Shown in pieces: positions 36,201 through 47,623 of a DNA stretch of 64,000 nt; the first letter of the stretch is position 1, and each line of letters opens with the position of its first letter. The stretch is taken from assembly GCA_963070105.1 (NCBI GenBank), contig OY718808.1:1801738-1865737 (forward strand), given 5' to 3'. Made by a program: the position numbers and the translations under genes. The DNA is from Litomosoides sigmodontis (Eukaryota; Nematoda; Chromadorea; Rhabditida; Onchocercidae). Under the pieces are notes generated by a model. That model was not told the origin of the DNA. It did no database searches and saw nothing but the letters and a program-made list of their open reading frames with translations.

Positions 36201-36722
36201 TTTAGAATTTTACAAAGTATACAAGCTTACTGAATTTATTTTGATAAATTAGCAATACTGGTGTTTTTCAATTCATTTGGTTTGAAATACAACGTTATAA
36301 ATGGTATTAGGTTTCTAATTCTAGCCTCCATGGCATGAATGTGAACAAGTTTTACAAGTTGTATTTCGTGTTGGTAGTGGAATGAGACCAACAATACCGC
36401 AGAGCGTGCAAGCAGATTCAACGTGTTACTCATTTTTGGATCTGTGCTTCCAGGTCGAACCAAGTAAACGAGCTACGGCTGAACAACTTCGTAAAGATCC
36501 ATTTGCTGATATAAATGTTAGTATATATTTGCTTTACTTTTCGTATCATTGTTATGAAATTTGCAACAAAAATATCAAATTGAGCTTTAGATGTACTTTA
36601 TCAGTTCCCTTATCATTATGTGACATATTGCCTTTCATCATTTCTCGCTTTCAATTATGGTTTTTTATTTTTCACTGTTTTTCTAATTTCAGGTTTGTGA
36701 AAGTTGTGATCCAAGATGCTGA
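27256..36722 (+). CDS. mtk-1: MAP kinase kinase kinase, MEKK4/MTK1 family
   Basis: Exons: 27256-27344, 27652-27743, 27847-27950, 28369-28608, 28954-29307, 29486-29733, about 29900-30000 (left edge unresolved), 30118-30281, 30377-30424, 30735-30923, 31315-31461, 31570-31739, 32103-32243, 32537-32729, 32886-33037, 33145-33271, 33521-33685, 33796-33951, 34033-34248, 34459-34516, 34682-34848, 34931-35048, 35339-35523, 35599-35761, 35839-36092, 36325-36516, 36693-36722; about 1,415 codons. The long N-terminal half matches the MEKK4 regulatory region ([55 protein letters not shown]). The kinase domain is C-terminal: Gly loop [13 protein letters not shown] lysine in MAMKQIR, catalytic IIHRDIKPANIFL, DFG in [13 protein letters not shown], and [10 protein letters not shown]. 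About 20 extra residues follow APEV before [13 protein letters not shown]. It phosphorylates MAP2Ks of the p38/JNK stress pathways in the cytoplasm. The protein ends [17 protein letters not shown]. Confidence 0.92.
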
Positions 36723-37347
36723 TTACACTCTAGCGTTGCCTCTAAAATTTGCGAGCATTGCCTTGTAAAGAAATGAATCCTGCTAATTTTTTTATTCATT
36801 GCGGTCTGCAGCCTTATTATCATTTAAAGAATTCGCAAATTTTACAGGAATTGATCTGTGATTCATTTGTAGAATTGAAAATTCAAAATCGAGATTGTTT
36901 GATCATTCAGTGCCATGCTTTTTCTTTTGTTGTAAAATCACATACATGCATACTGTCTCTTACCCAGCTCGGGTTTTGCATATAATTTTTGTTGGTTTAG
37001 CTGAAAATAATGCTGGTCTATTAATCTCGGGTGTAAGCTTGGATAGTGTGTTCTTATGTTAGTTATGGTAGGATAACAGCTAACCGTTGTCACCTTAATA
37101 AGGTATCTCACTCGATAAATTCAATGAACTCAAAACTAATGCCTTCAAAGCTACGAAAACTTTAATCGATATGGACAAGTTTTAATGCGATAAAGTAAAA
37201 TTCAAGAGAATTGCAAAAGCGAATGGTCGTTCAGGCTGATATATAATTCGTCGTTAGCGCTGTGGATTATATCGGTGGTGAAGTGATGTTAATAATTCCT
37301 GCATTTATGCTATTTATAGGCGTAGTGCTAAATTATCGCTTCTAAAA
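36723..37347. other. Gap between mtk-1 and coa3
   Basis: No supported exon. Contains the mtk-1 3' UTR and the coa3 leader. TTTATAG at 37313-37319 is a possible acceptor about 28 bp before the coa3 start. The 626-bp spacing on the same strand is large for an operon but does not exclude one. Confidence 0.5.
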
Positions 37348-38310
37348 ATGTATCGATTACTTCCGCGATGCTCTACATCGGGTTCATTGATTCACATGTT
37401 TCGGTCAGGCAACTTAAGGCGATGCTATTCACCAAAATTTGTTGAAACAACGTCGACAGAAATATTGAAACCGAAAGACAGTGAATTGCAAGAAAGGAAA
37501 GATCCAACAATGCTTGAGGTTCTCTTTGTGCATCTAAACACAGTAAATAAGTCTTGATATTAGTAAATTTGGGTTTTGGCACAGCGGAATGAAATTGAAA
37601 TAAAACGTGTATTTTAATGAAAAGAATTTATGGATAATGAATAACTTCTATGAAATCGTTAAGTGGAATGTTTTGATGTTACTGTTATTCCAAGTGGAAG
37701 TATTGTAGCAGTCAGTTAAAACCGTCTAGAAGTGTACAATGTATTGCAATTCTTGTAAGCTTACTTTATTCGGCAATCTTTTCAGGAAATCGACGTTAAG
37801 AGCTTGCCTAGAGCGCAGAGGAGACACGTGGAACAGTTTTTAAAAATGACCGAGACAAGAGCAGTTGCTATTAAAAAATTGAACTATAAGGTAAGTTCGT
37901 TGTTCGACAGTTTTCTAATTCATTTTGACAGTGCATTTAATCTTTCTAAGAAAAGCGCAATCAAGTTTCGGTCGGGTGAGAGATTCTGGTATTTTGCGAG
38001 GTCGATTAGTGATTTATATACTACTGATAAGGTTATTTCCACTTTAATTTAAATGTGTGATATTAGATTGTTATTGTATTTTACTATTCGGTTGTAATCA
38101 TCAGTGGTTAATTTTTTCTTACTAAAGGAACTGTGGGAAAAATTGTGTTATATTTTGCAGAATTTAGCTGCGTTTTTTGTACTGTTTGGTTTGGCAGCAG
38201 CAGTTTATGCATTCACGTATAGTGGACTTAAGCAGGAAACTTTCTTAGAAGAAATCGATGAGGAGCTGGCTACGGAACTAGCCGAAAAAACAGGAAAAAG
38301 TTCAACGTAG
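37348..38310 (+). CDS. coa3: Cytochrome c oxidase assembly factor 3 (COA3/CCDC56)
   Basis: Exons 37348-37518, 37786-37890 and 38161-38310 join in phase to 141 codons plus stop. The N-terminus (MYRLLPRCSTSGSLIHMFR...) is rich in Arg and Ser without acidic residues, as in a mitochondrial presequence. The second exon encodes a basic helix ending VAIKKLNYK. The third has one membrane span, AAFFVLFGLAAAVYAFTYSG, followed by KQETFLEEIDEELATELAEK. This layout (basic stretch, single span, 'Y..SQE.FLDELEDEA'-like tail) is that of COA3, an inner-membrane protein that binds newly made COX1 and helps early assembly of complex IV. I chose the acceptor at 38160 (TATTTTGCAG) over one at 38127 because it places the basic stretch directly before the span as in the family. 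AATAAA at 38322 is a likely poly(A) signal. Confidence 0.82.
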
Positions 38311-40451
38311 ATTTCAATACGAATAAATTTATCAGATCTGTCACATGTGCCACAGGATTCGTAGGAAATATTGATTGCAGATAATTCGAGTGTTTTGTTT
38401 TTGACTATTAATTGATTATAGTAACATGTAGTAAAAAATATAGCGTGTACTGTATGCATTAAATCACTTCTAGTGAATTAAGACGGTTTAAGATGTAATT
38501 TTATTGTTTTACCTAACAAACATTGCATAGAAACGAATTTCGAGAAAAAAAATATATACATAAAAAAGTCAAATGACTTTGAATAATTGCTGATGTTGGA
38601 AGATACATTTTATTCATTGTCTGAATTTTTTTTTGTTTTTTTGTTAACAAAAGTTTTGCAGAAATTCTACTTACCATTATAAAAAAAATGTTTTGAAATG
38701 AATTTCATTCTTACATTTCTTTTCTGTGCTGCAATTTATGAAAAAAATTTTTGTTGTGCTTTACAGAAAAGGAAAAAGATTGGAAATTGAAAATTTTGTT
38801 ACGCTAGGCCGTGGAGCTTCACTTTACACTTTTGTTGCGTATACTTTTTTCTTTTTTGTATACCTGTTCTCTATGAGTAATAATCACTGATATACGTGTT
38901 TAATTTGACGATAATACAACAAACAATCTAAAAAGTTCTATATCACAGATATTTCGCACGACTCTTGAATTTGTAATTTTAATTTGCAATTTCAAATCAT
39001 TGCAAAAGAGGAGTGAAATTCTTGAACCTAGCATGAGGGATCTCTAATTTTTTGTTCTGTAATTTAACATGAGTCGTAGCAAAAAATTAAGAATTTCATT
39101 GATTGAGGTAATCCTTTGTATGGAAGAAATCTAGAGGAGTTAGGTGGCGCTAACAAACATTTTCACATTTATTGTGATAAACTGCAATGATTGTCATATG
39201 ATAAGGTAAGGTAGAGTTTTCAATTTTTTTCCAATTACAAATTGCAATTTGATCATTCTTCCTTTCTTAGAAATTTTTATGCGATTAGAAAACATGAGTG
39301 CTTGAGCGATCCAGTAGTTTGAATGATCGGGAGGTCTCTTTCATCATTTGCTATCAATAAATGCAAGTTTAATTTGTGCAATATTTTCGATCCTTTCTAA
39401 CTTTTCGTTTGCGTTTGCATTTGCTGCTATCGTCACGAGCTGTATTAAACACTTTTTTTTTCCTTCCCATACGTACACGTAATTCAACCATTAAAATTTT
39501 CTACGTAGAAATGCTGCTGTTGTCAGAGAAATGTAAAAAGGTAATGTCTAACATGAGACTGAAATGTGTATGAAATAGTGAGGCATCCAAATTTAAACTG
39601 TTAAGTTTATGATCTTATTATTTACATGCAGCAAGACTCCTCCCTCTATCTTACCTATTTTTTTCGAAATTTTTTTAATTATCTACTTTGTGTCTTATTT
39701 CGATCTAGGATGATTTCTAAAAGGTTTTGATTAGCTTCGGTGTTTGAAATAAGCATTTCATAATTTCTACAAAATATTTATTCTTGAACCACTGTACTTT
39801 AAGAATGGTTGGTAGAGTGAAATACTAAATAAGCTAAATTTTTTTGGAATATAAGAATTACTAAAAATTAAAATAGAAAAAATATATTCTGTAACAAAAC
39901 GGAAGGACAAACATTGTACCAAAATTAACGTGAAATTACCCTAAGCTAGAAATTAATTAAAAATAGCTAACTAGCATGGAAAAACTTTTGAACTAACTTG
40001 TTTTGTCCGAACGACTACTGCTTTCGCAGGCTGTCGAGAGATCCTTTTCCAAATTTTTTGAAGGTAGCAAAAGCTTTTCATCTCTAAATGAGACATTTTT
40101 TTTAATAAAATATTCTAATTTATTTCACTAAAAGAAATTACATGAATGTTTATCTAAAATCTATTTGTATTATTTCATGCAAATTTGTGTAGAATAGAGC
40201 GATGAAGCGCTAATTGTTAAAATTTCGTTAATCGTTAAAATTAATTCTTTATATCAATTTCTTTTATATGGACGAATAGACTACAGTCTGTGATGCAATT
40301 AAAGTGCTAATTTAATTCACAAGCTTATATTTCCTCTCTTAAAATAATTATAATTTTGCAAATATTACTACAAACAGACAAATGAGTAATTTGTGAAAAT
40401 ACAAGTAATTAATATGAATAGCTCTAATGCTAGTCATTTAAAAAAAGTTGT
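38311..40451. other. Intergenic DNA between convergent coa3 and BTB-BACK genes
   Basis: AT-rich with no supported exon on either strand. Both neighbouring genes end into it. Confidence 0.55.
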
Positions 40452-42882
40452 TTACTTTTTATTTTTATCCTTCATCACTTTAGTTGTTACATCGATAGTG
40501 TTTATTTTAAAATAACCGGCGCAGTCTGGAATACCGCAACGTGGGTAATGACGTTCAATATGCTCACGAATCACACAACAACGATTATTACGTGGTGAGT
40601 TTAACGTACATTCGATTGCACTTATCATCTAAATGACGGCATTTCGTTGTTGAAAATGATGATTGTTTGAATTAAAAAAATTTTAAACCAAATTTTTTAT
40701 TACAGAAAATTTAGTACCTGAAATTTATTTAATAAATTATTTAGAAATTAATTATTTATGCTTTACTACTTCTCATTCATCCGTTGAAACTAGTCATTCA
40801 AATTCAAAATAAAACTATCATAGTCTGGCTAAGCACAAAATGAATACGATTATGCTAAATGATATGATGATATCAAAATTATTAACACTTCTACGTAACC
40901 ATTCCTAATTTCAACGCTACAGTTAAAATGAGTAAAATTGAACTTCACGTCTATTACAGTATGATCGGATAGATTAGCATGTCACATTAGCCTGGATAAT
41001 AATTTTTAAAAATTAGTCGGTTGAATTTTAATTTTTTAGTTAATTTAATTATTAATTAAATTTCACACGCAACGTTAGAGAGAGGAAGCAAACAATACGT
41101 TGACTAATTATGCAAATATGTTTGCTAAATGAGGCAAAAAAAAAAACAATCATCTACACTTTTCGGTAAACCGTTGCACTTCTCCCGAATGATTTCACGG
41201 TCTTTCCGTGACAGGAATGGCGTACGAATGCACGAGAAGAGAATTTCCGCTTCACTGTCCGTCCGAACCGTTTTCTTCAGCCAATGAATTAAACGATAAC
41301 TTAGCTCCGCTTCAGATGATATATTCACGTCACATCTTCATAAATATACATTTACATTACATACATATGTGTGTGTGTGTGTGTGCACATATATGTAATG
41401 CAAATTTTTGAATTTTTTTTTTAAATTTTAAATTTTTTGAAAAAAAAAACAAATGTTCAGAAATTAAAAACAAAATTCATATCAGTTGTAAATGTGTGTT
41501 TTATTTGTGATGAAATAGCAGTATGTAAAAAAAAAAAAACGCAAAAAGAACTATGCTATCACTTGCTGCAAATTATTGTAATTTAATAAGGTTTAAACAT
41601 AGGGAGGAGAGAGAGAGAGAGAGAGAGAGGGAAGATAAGAAGAAATTGTTGGTAGTAAATATTTCAGAATTGAATGAACCATTGGTGGTCACCTGCTATA
41701 GAGCATGACCAATACCGCTGCTGGAAGAATGAAGAAAAAAGTTGACATTGTCACTTCACCAATATTTTCCGCCGCCGATTCCACAAGCGCTGTTGCTTCA
41801 TTAATGCGCAAAAACATACTCCAATCGGATGAAACCAAATTTAAAGCTAATAAAAGATTTGATTTTGGTCCTTTTTCCACTTTTTCGATGATATGCTTAA
41901 CAAGAACAACAAAATATTTGCGTTTTTTTTGCAGATTTTTAAATTTTAAATTTAACTTTAAATTTTACACTTGATATATTGTTGAATGAATTGTTAAGGA
42001 AAACATTGGATAAAAATTACACCTTCTATTAGCTACTAATTAATTAATTAATTAGTTAATTGAAGAGTTGACCGCTCATCTTTCTTTTTCTTCTACGCTT
42101 TTTTATTTTGCCATAAATTAACAAAATATGCGGCAATCAGATGATATGATATCTCAAATTTACAAAAGTTCAACAAACCTCAACAATCAACGAGGTTAAT
42201 TGATGCATACGAAAGATGCGCGCTAATTGAAGTAAATCGGTAAGAATATTATCACCCAAACGTAAATTACGTTTATCTACGCCAGCAACAAAATCAGTTA
42301 ACGTACGAACAGCGTCAACATTATAGGATGAGAGGTCAATTGCTGTCGGTACTCTTTCATGTTTCATCAGCTAAATGAGAGAATTTAGCACGGATGATGA
42401 CACATGTCCGTTGCTTTTGCAATTTTTTTAATAGTTATTAATTGATTTAATGATTTAATTATTGTTGACTTAATTGTTCAGTAATTGTAGCAATCTTTTT
42501 TTTTTTTTAGTGGAAAAAGAAGAGACGAAAGACTACCAGAGCAATTTTTTCCGAGTAATTTGCAAAATTTTCAATTTTAATTATGTAATTACGGCGTCTC
42601 GTACGTAAGATGATATTCTCCGATGGCTTGCTGGAGCAAGTGCTCAAACGTTCTGTCATATCACTGTAATTTCGTTCACCGATAGCAGCAAATAATGAAA
42701 TTTGACAAAAAAGAAATGTTAAAATTTAGCAGTAAACAATCAATTACAGAAGTGGTTCATTTGGAAGGGATTGCAAAAGCTGATAACTTATCGCTGTATC
42801 AATGAGTTAGTAGTACCTTTAATCTGACAACACCATCGCTTTCACTGGTGGAAGTGCTTTCTAAGATTTTTCTCTTAGGCAT
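40452..42882 (-). CDS. BTB-BACK domain protein without kelch repeats
   Basis: Exons 42882-42817, 42779-42748, 42663-42537, 42370-42179, 41895-41693, 41335-41158, 40628-40452 join in phase to 324 codons plus stop. A hydrophilic start (MPKRKILESTSTSESD) precedes a BTB-like fold: SENIILRTRRRNYIIKIEN, then TAIDLSSYNVDAVRTLTDF, then NILTDLLQLARIFRMHQL. A BACK domain follows: SNLLLALNLVSSDWSMFLRI, then FFFILPAAVLVMLYS, then VNISSEAELSYRLIHWLKK. The C-terminus has no kelch repeats but a Cys/His-rich segment, NNRCCVIREHIERHYPRCGI followed by PDCAGYF, and a Lys-rich end. BTB-BACK proteins usually dimerise and link substrates to Cullin-3 ubiquitin ligases; whether this one does is inference. The 32-nt second exon and the 5' end are the weakest parts; an upstream in-frame ATG at 42891 is also possible. 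Confidence 0.72.
41599..41630. repeat. (GA)n microsatellite in BTB-BACK intron
   Basis: Run of GAGAGA between 41335 and 41693, in the intron before the BACK-domain end exon. Confidence 0.8.
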
Positions 42883-42891
42883 GAAGTACAT

Positions 42892-43811
42892 TGATAGTTG
42901 TCAGTAAATTAATTTTATTTTTAATTAACTCTCTTATAAGTCATATAGTGCACTTCACTTTTAGTAATAAATATGCCATATTTAACTAGGAAATTTCACT
43001 AATTTAAGTGGACGTAATTGATGAATTTTCAAAGCAGTGGCACTTTAGAATTATACATATCAGCGTGTGTGAAATTAATTAGTATCACTGTAATTAAATG
43101 TATCACGTGGTATTTTGCTAGTAATTAGGGTGAAATTTCGGAATGATAGGAGTGGATGAGTGAGGCGTACTCGGTAAGCGCAACGTGTGTCTCGGAACGG
43201 ATATCAACTTCATCTGCTTTCATTTTGAGTGACCAGTCAGTCCGTTGCACTCCTCCGTTTGCCACAAAATATATGAATGATAGAGTTTGAGATGGCACGT
43301 CTTATTTAACGATTCGAAATTATGCAAAATTAAAATTCACCTCTTCTCGAATTTAAACCATGACTTCAAGGGGAAATGAAATTAATAAATGGCAATTTGT
43401 ACTTTTTATATTTCATTATTTATTTTATAATCAGCGAGCTAAAATTGAAATTGTAATTAAGAACCTAATAATGAAATCAATGAATGTAAATTAATTAACC
43501 GTGAAATTTTGGTTTTTATTAAAATTGTAAAATTTTTCAGATGTGATTAAATAAAACTGAAGTGTTAAACAGTTTTTAGACTTTAAAAAAGCAAAAAATT
43601 AATTTATGCTAATTTAGGTAAAATTCACAGAAATAGGCAACTGTATAAATTTTTATTGAAATTTCACATTGTTCATTCGCTTTTTTCGCTCCAATCGGTT
43701 AATTCCACAACTGCTCTGTTTTTTTTTGCAACGTTGACAAATAGCTATGCTATAATTTTACTAGAATGAAATTAATACAAGAAATTCTTTTTTTTTTCAT
43801 TTTATTTTGCA
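42892..43811. other. Divergent intergenic region (BTB-BACK / unknown basic protein)
   Basis: About 0.9 kb between two divergently transcribed genes. A less A+T-rich part near 43150-43265 can encode MKADEVDIRSETHVALTEYA on the minus strand, but no splice phase links it to the BTB-BACK gene. It is likely the shared promoter region. Confidence 0.45.
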
Positions 43812-43812
43812 G
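43805..43812 (+). promoter_or_regulatory. Candidate spliced-leader acceptor of the basic-protein gene
   Basis: TTTTATTTTGCAG ends at 43812, four bases before the ATG at 43817, with no coding exon upstream that would use it. Confidence 0.45.
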
Positions 43813-43816
43813 TACT

Positions 43817-46800
43817 ATGGGACTGCTAGGAAGTAAACATGCGAAACATAAGAAACACACATCTGCAACAATGTCAGGTATTTCAATAAATTTCATTTCA
43901 TTAAAATATTCCATGCAAATAATCATTGTTCCCATATCTCATACAAACTTTCAAAGGTAATTTTGCTGTTTTCATCAAACGAATAATTTGTTGCTAAATT
44001 CTTCAAAATTTTAAAAGAATAATAAAAATGCGCAAAAATTGTTTTTTTTTAAATAATTTTTTTTTCTTTTGGAAAAAGAAATAAGCTTATTCTTTAGAGC
44101 AGCAACAAAAATCGTTCTTGTCAAGATTAAGCAACTATTCTTTCAAGGTAGGAAACAAACAACAGCAAGCGTAAATAACAGTTTATACCGATCACGTTTG
44201 CGTCGTAAACGTGACGCTGAGCACTCGGTTAATCAAGTAAACAAGAATAACAGTGAAAGAAGTAAAAATAAACGAGAAAAATTGCGAAAAAAAGCAAAAG
44301 GTTTAGATAAAACACGTAAATTAGGAGTTTTTTTTTTAATTTTTTTTTAATTAATCAATTATTTATAGCGAACATTTTACTTTTATTACCAATGGCATTC
44401 CGATATTTCTTTTCCATTTTTTTTAATTTGAAAAGAATGCACCTTGAAGTTGTTGTTTAGAACGAATACAGAAGCAGCAATCAGCTAAACTCTCCGCAAC
44501 AATCTCAACGGAACGATCAAGGTGTTGTAAATGTTTCAGTTATTTTTAAAATTTTTTGTGAGATTTGTTTGAGCACAGTTCATGAACTCTCACAGCTGTT
44601 ACACTTCTCCTTTGAAGTTACAATCGTAAGGTTAAGTGAATGAAGTGGAAAATTATCCGATTGCTCCAGTAAAATGAGAAATATTTTTTACTACCTACCT
44701 TGATTACTTCTTTATGAAGCAATTGGAAAAAGTACCACCGACCTATTGATAAGAGTGATAAATTTCCAGTAATTATAAAAGCAACTTAAAATGCGGTATT
44801 GTTTGTGCGCGTTAAAGTAACAGTTGCAGAAAGATTGGAGTGAGGAAAAGTTTTAAGAGAGCCAAATTACACAAGTCGATGGAAATGCCATCTGAAATTC
44901 ACTGCACAATCAACAGCACCTCAAAAATTCATAAGAGGCCAAGCGTTCAACCTAAAAACCACCAAAGTGAACGAACAGGAAAGGTGGTAGCGGCGAAGTG
45001 CGTTAGTTAAATTTTTCAACTTTTAAATTTAAATACGAATGATGACTAATCATGCATATCGATTCCCTGCCACTTTCGCATGACAATGCTCACACAGCGC
45101 AACTCGTTTTCTTTTTGATTTTTGCTCATCTAAAAATTTTCAAAAGCGACAAATAATTAAGGATCGCTTTTATTCGTAGCGCTTGCGCACTAACAAGCGC
45201 TCTCAAAATTTTCACGAATAAAACTAATGAATTTTGACAATTGTAAATTAGTGGTATTTTTATCATTTTTAATTTTATTTTTCAAAAAATAGCATTTCAA
45301 CCGTGAAATTGTTTGTTTGGAAAGATTAAGTTGGAGTTGGTGCTTGCATCTCATCTCTGCCTTCATATAACTGTCATTCACAGAAGTTTGCGTAAAACAA
45401 TGCACTCATTGCGTGAAATTCCGGTACGCTCACCGTCTTTATCAAGTCGGCAAAGTCTTAGAAGTAATAATTTCCCTCGTTTCACGCATCTTTCGTTTAT
45501 TTACATCAGATGAATGATGAGCATTGTCGTTAAAATCTCTTTCTTATTTATATTACTGTAAACATTTTAGCGTGTTACTGCTTAAGCGTATTCGACGTCT
45601 AATTTAATTAATTAATTCGTCTTGAGGTTTTCGAAATAGGATTAAAGCATTATTTAGTCGGCCTATGCGTGCTGCAACAGTGCAAAAAGTTGTTGAGAAA
45701 ATTAAAAAACGCGATGAGATGCGGAAAGGAAGCACTTTCAAAGAGGTATTTCAATTTGCTTTTTTTTTTTCGTTAAAACACTTGAAGAAATGATTTTTTT
45801 TTTAAAAGAAAAATAGGTACATAGATGAAAATGAGATGTGTTTTATGTATGTATCTAAGTAGAGTGAGGTTCATGAAAATGAAGCGCAAATTTCTCGTTC
45901 AATGCAAACTGCGCAACTAGAAAGAAAGGACGAGATAATTATGTCAATCAATTGAAATTTCATATTTTACTTTTTTTTTTTCTAATGGGTAATTCTTTGT
46001 GGTGCATTTTTTTCCTTTCGTTTCAATCCTTTCAGGAATTGCCAGAAATACCACTACGAAGCGCAGATGAAAAATTTCCATTCAAGCGTAGACTTGAAAG
46101 GTATTTTTTCATCAACTTAGAAGTCAACTTGAAAGCTTTTCCATTCAAACTTAAAATATTCATTTCAAATGATTTTAATGTTTTGCATGGAACATGAACG
46201 TTTAGTTAGTTATCACTAATAATGAATACGAAAATTTTCTTTTCCGTTTTAAATTTTTTTGAATGTAAATTTTAGAAAAATTAAAGAAAATTTGCAGGCA
46301 TGAGTTAGAAATGAAGGAGGAAAATGACAGAAATCCTTCATCAAAGGTTCATTTAATTAATATCACTGAACTATTCCACGTAAAGTTTTACGGGTGTTAA
46401 ACAAAAATACAAAAAAAAAACATTTAATATTTGATATCCAATGTATCGCAGCTTAACAAACAAGTCTAAGCCCAACGATTTAAAATTTTAAATTTATTAG
46501 GAATGAAGCTTTGCTGATAGTTTCAATTTGGTTTTTCTAAAAAAACAATCAACGCATAGAGTTCGAATGTAAAATTGAAGTTTTCAAATGTTAGAAGCCA
46601 ACTGTAAGAGTGTCTAACAAGGACAATGAGGGAAAGCTATTCGATGAAGATGGCCTACCATTTTGGAATAAATTCAGTAAAGTACAAAAAGTTCGTTAAA
46701 AAAAAAAGCTTTCAATTTCTTGTTCTAAAATAATTTTGCTGTTCAAAAATTTTTTTTTTCCTTAAAGTGAATTTATAAATTTGTTTCCACTCGTACATAT

Positions 46801-47623
46801 CTCTAATTTGCTAGGATGGCGTAAGAATGAATGAGGAAGAAACAGATGACAGTCTTCCAATGGATTCAGAAGTGCTACTTGAAGTTCAGGCTGGTCTACG
46901 TAAACTTGTTAAAATGCCGAAAATTAGGTGAATAATCGTTAAAACCATTAGTGCGATATCAGTTTGAAAAAAAAGAAATTCTCATTTAAAACAAACAAAA
47001 CCAAAAGTGTGTCATTTTTCATTCGTTTATTTTTAATAAAACTCGTAAAAATTAAAATATTTTAAAATTTAGAATTGTAATGGATCCATACGCACCACTG
47101 GATTATTTGCAATCACGCGATGCAACTTTCTTCACCGCTGAAGTAATCTTTAGCAATACAATTCGATCAATGGTGAATTTAAACGATGAAATTAGCAACA
47201 AGGAGAGAATTTTAAATCGAAGGGGAGAATTGAACAAGGTATGATTTCCCTTGTCGCAAAATTAAGTTAACGAAAAGTGAATTGCTCATTAAAACATTTC
47301 TTAATTTAGTTTTTTGCTTGTAATTTTATTAATTCTATTAATTAAAATTTTATAGCAATAAAAAATTTTGATGTCATATGAGAGAGAGAGAGAGTGAGAG
47401 AGAGTGAATGCGACGAGATTGTTGCTAAATTTCATTTGATTCAGATAAAATTTTTCTCCTCCATAGTAGGAGAGATATGAGAAGCTGAATTTATTATGAA
47501 GGCCCGTAAAACCTAACCATATTATTTCAGGTATTAGTAGAAGAACCAATTAAAATAACACGATATGATCAAAATAATCCAGTCATAAATGAACAAATAT
47601 CAATATCTGACATTTCCGTTTAA
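43817..47623 (+). CDS. Uncharacterised basic protein, possible N-myristoylation
   Basis: Eleven exons join in phase to 351 codons plus stop: 43817-43877, 44148-44300, 44461-44521, 45384-45463, 45627-45745, 46036-46100, 46298-46346, 46595-46690, 46815-46927, 47073-47238, 47531-47623. I do not recognise the family. The N-terminus MGLLGSKHAKHKKH fits an N-myristoylation signal (Gly2, Ser6) followed by basic residues, which suggests membrane attachment by lipid plus charge. The first third is very basic, with RLRRKRDAEH and KNKREKLRKKAKG, and Ser-rich stretches such as RSPSLSSRQSLRSNN. The second half is more ordered: LPFWNKFSKVQ, SEVLLEVQAGLRKLVKMPKI, and MDPYAPLDYLQSRDATFFTA leading into VNLNDEISNKERILNRRGEL. 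No signal peptide or membrane span is seen. The ATG chosen follows a TTTTGCAG acceptor; an upstream ATG at 43766 is in a poly-T stretch and is less likely. Confidence 0.75.

Noticed and set aside
43135..43223. Possible first exon MKADEVDIRSETHVALTEYA on the minus strand upstream of the BTB-BACK gene
   Set aside because: Its only good donor leaves phase 2, which does not fit the exon at 42882-42817; it stops shortly after. Kept only as a note in the intergenic entry.
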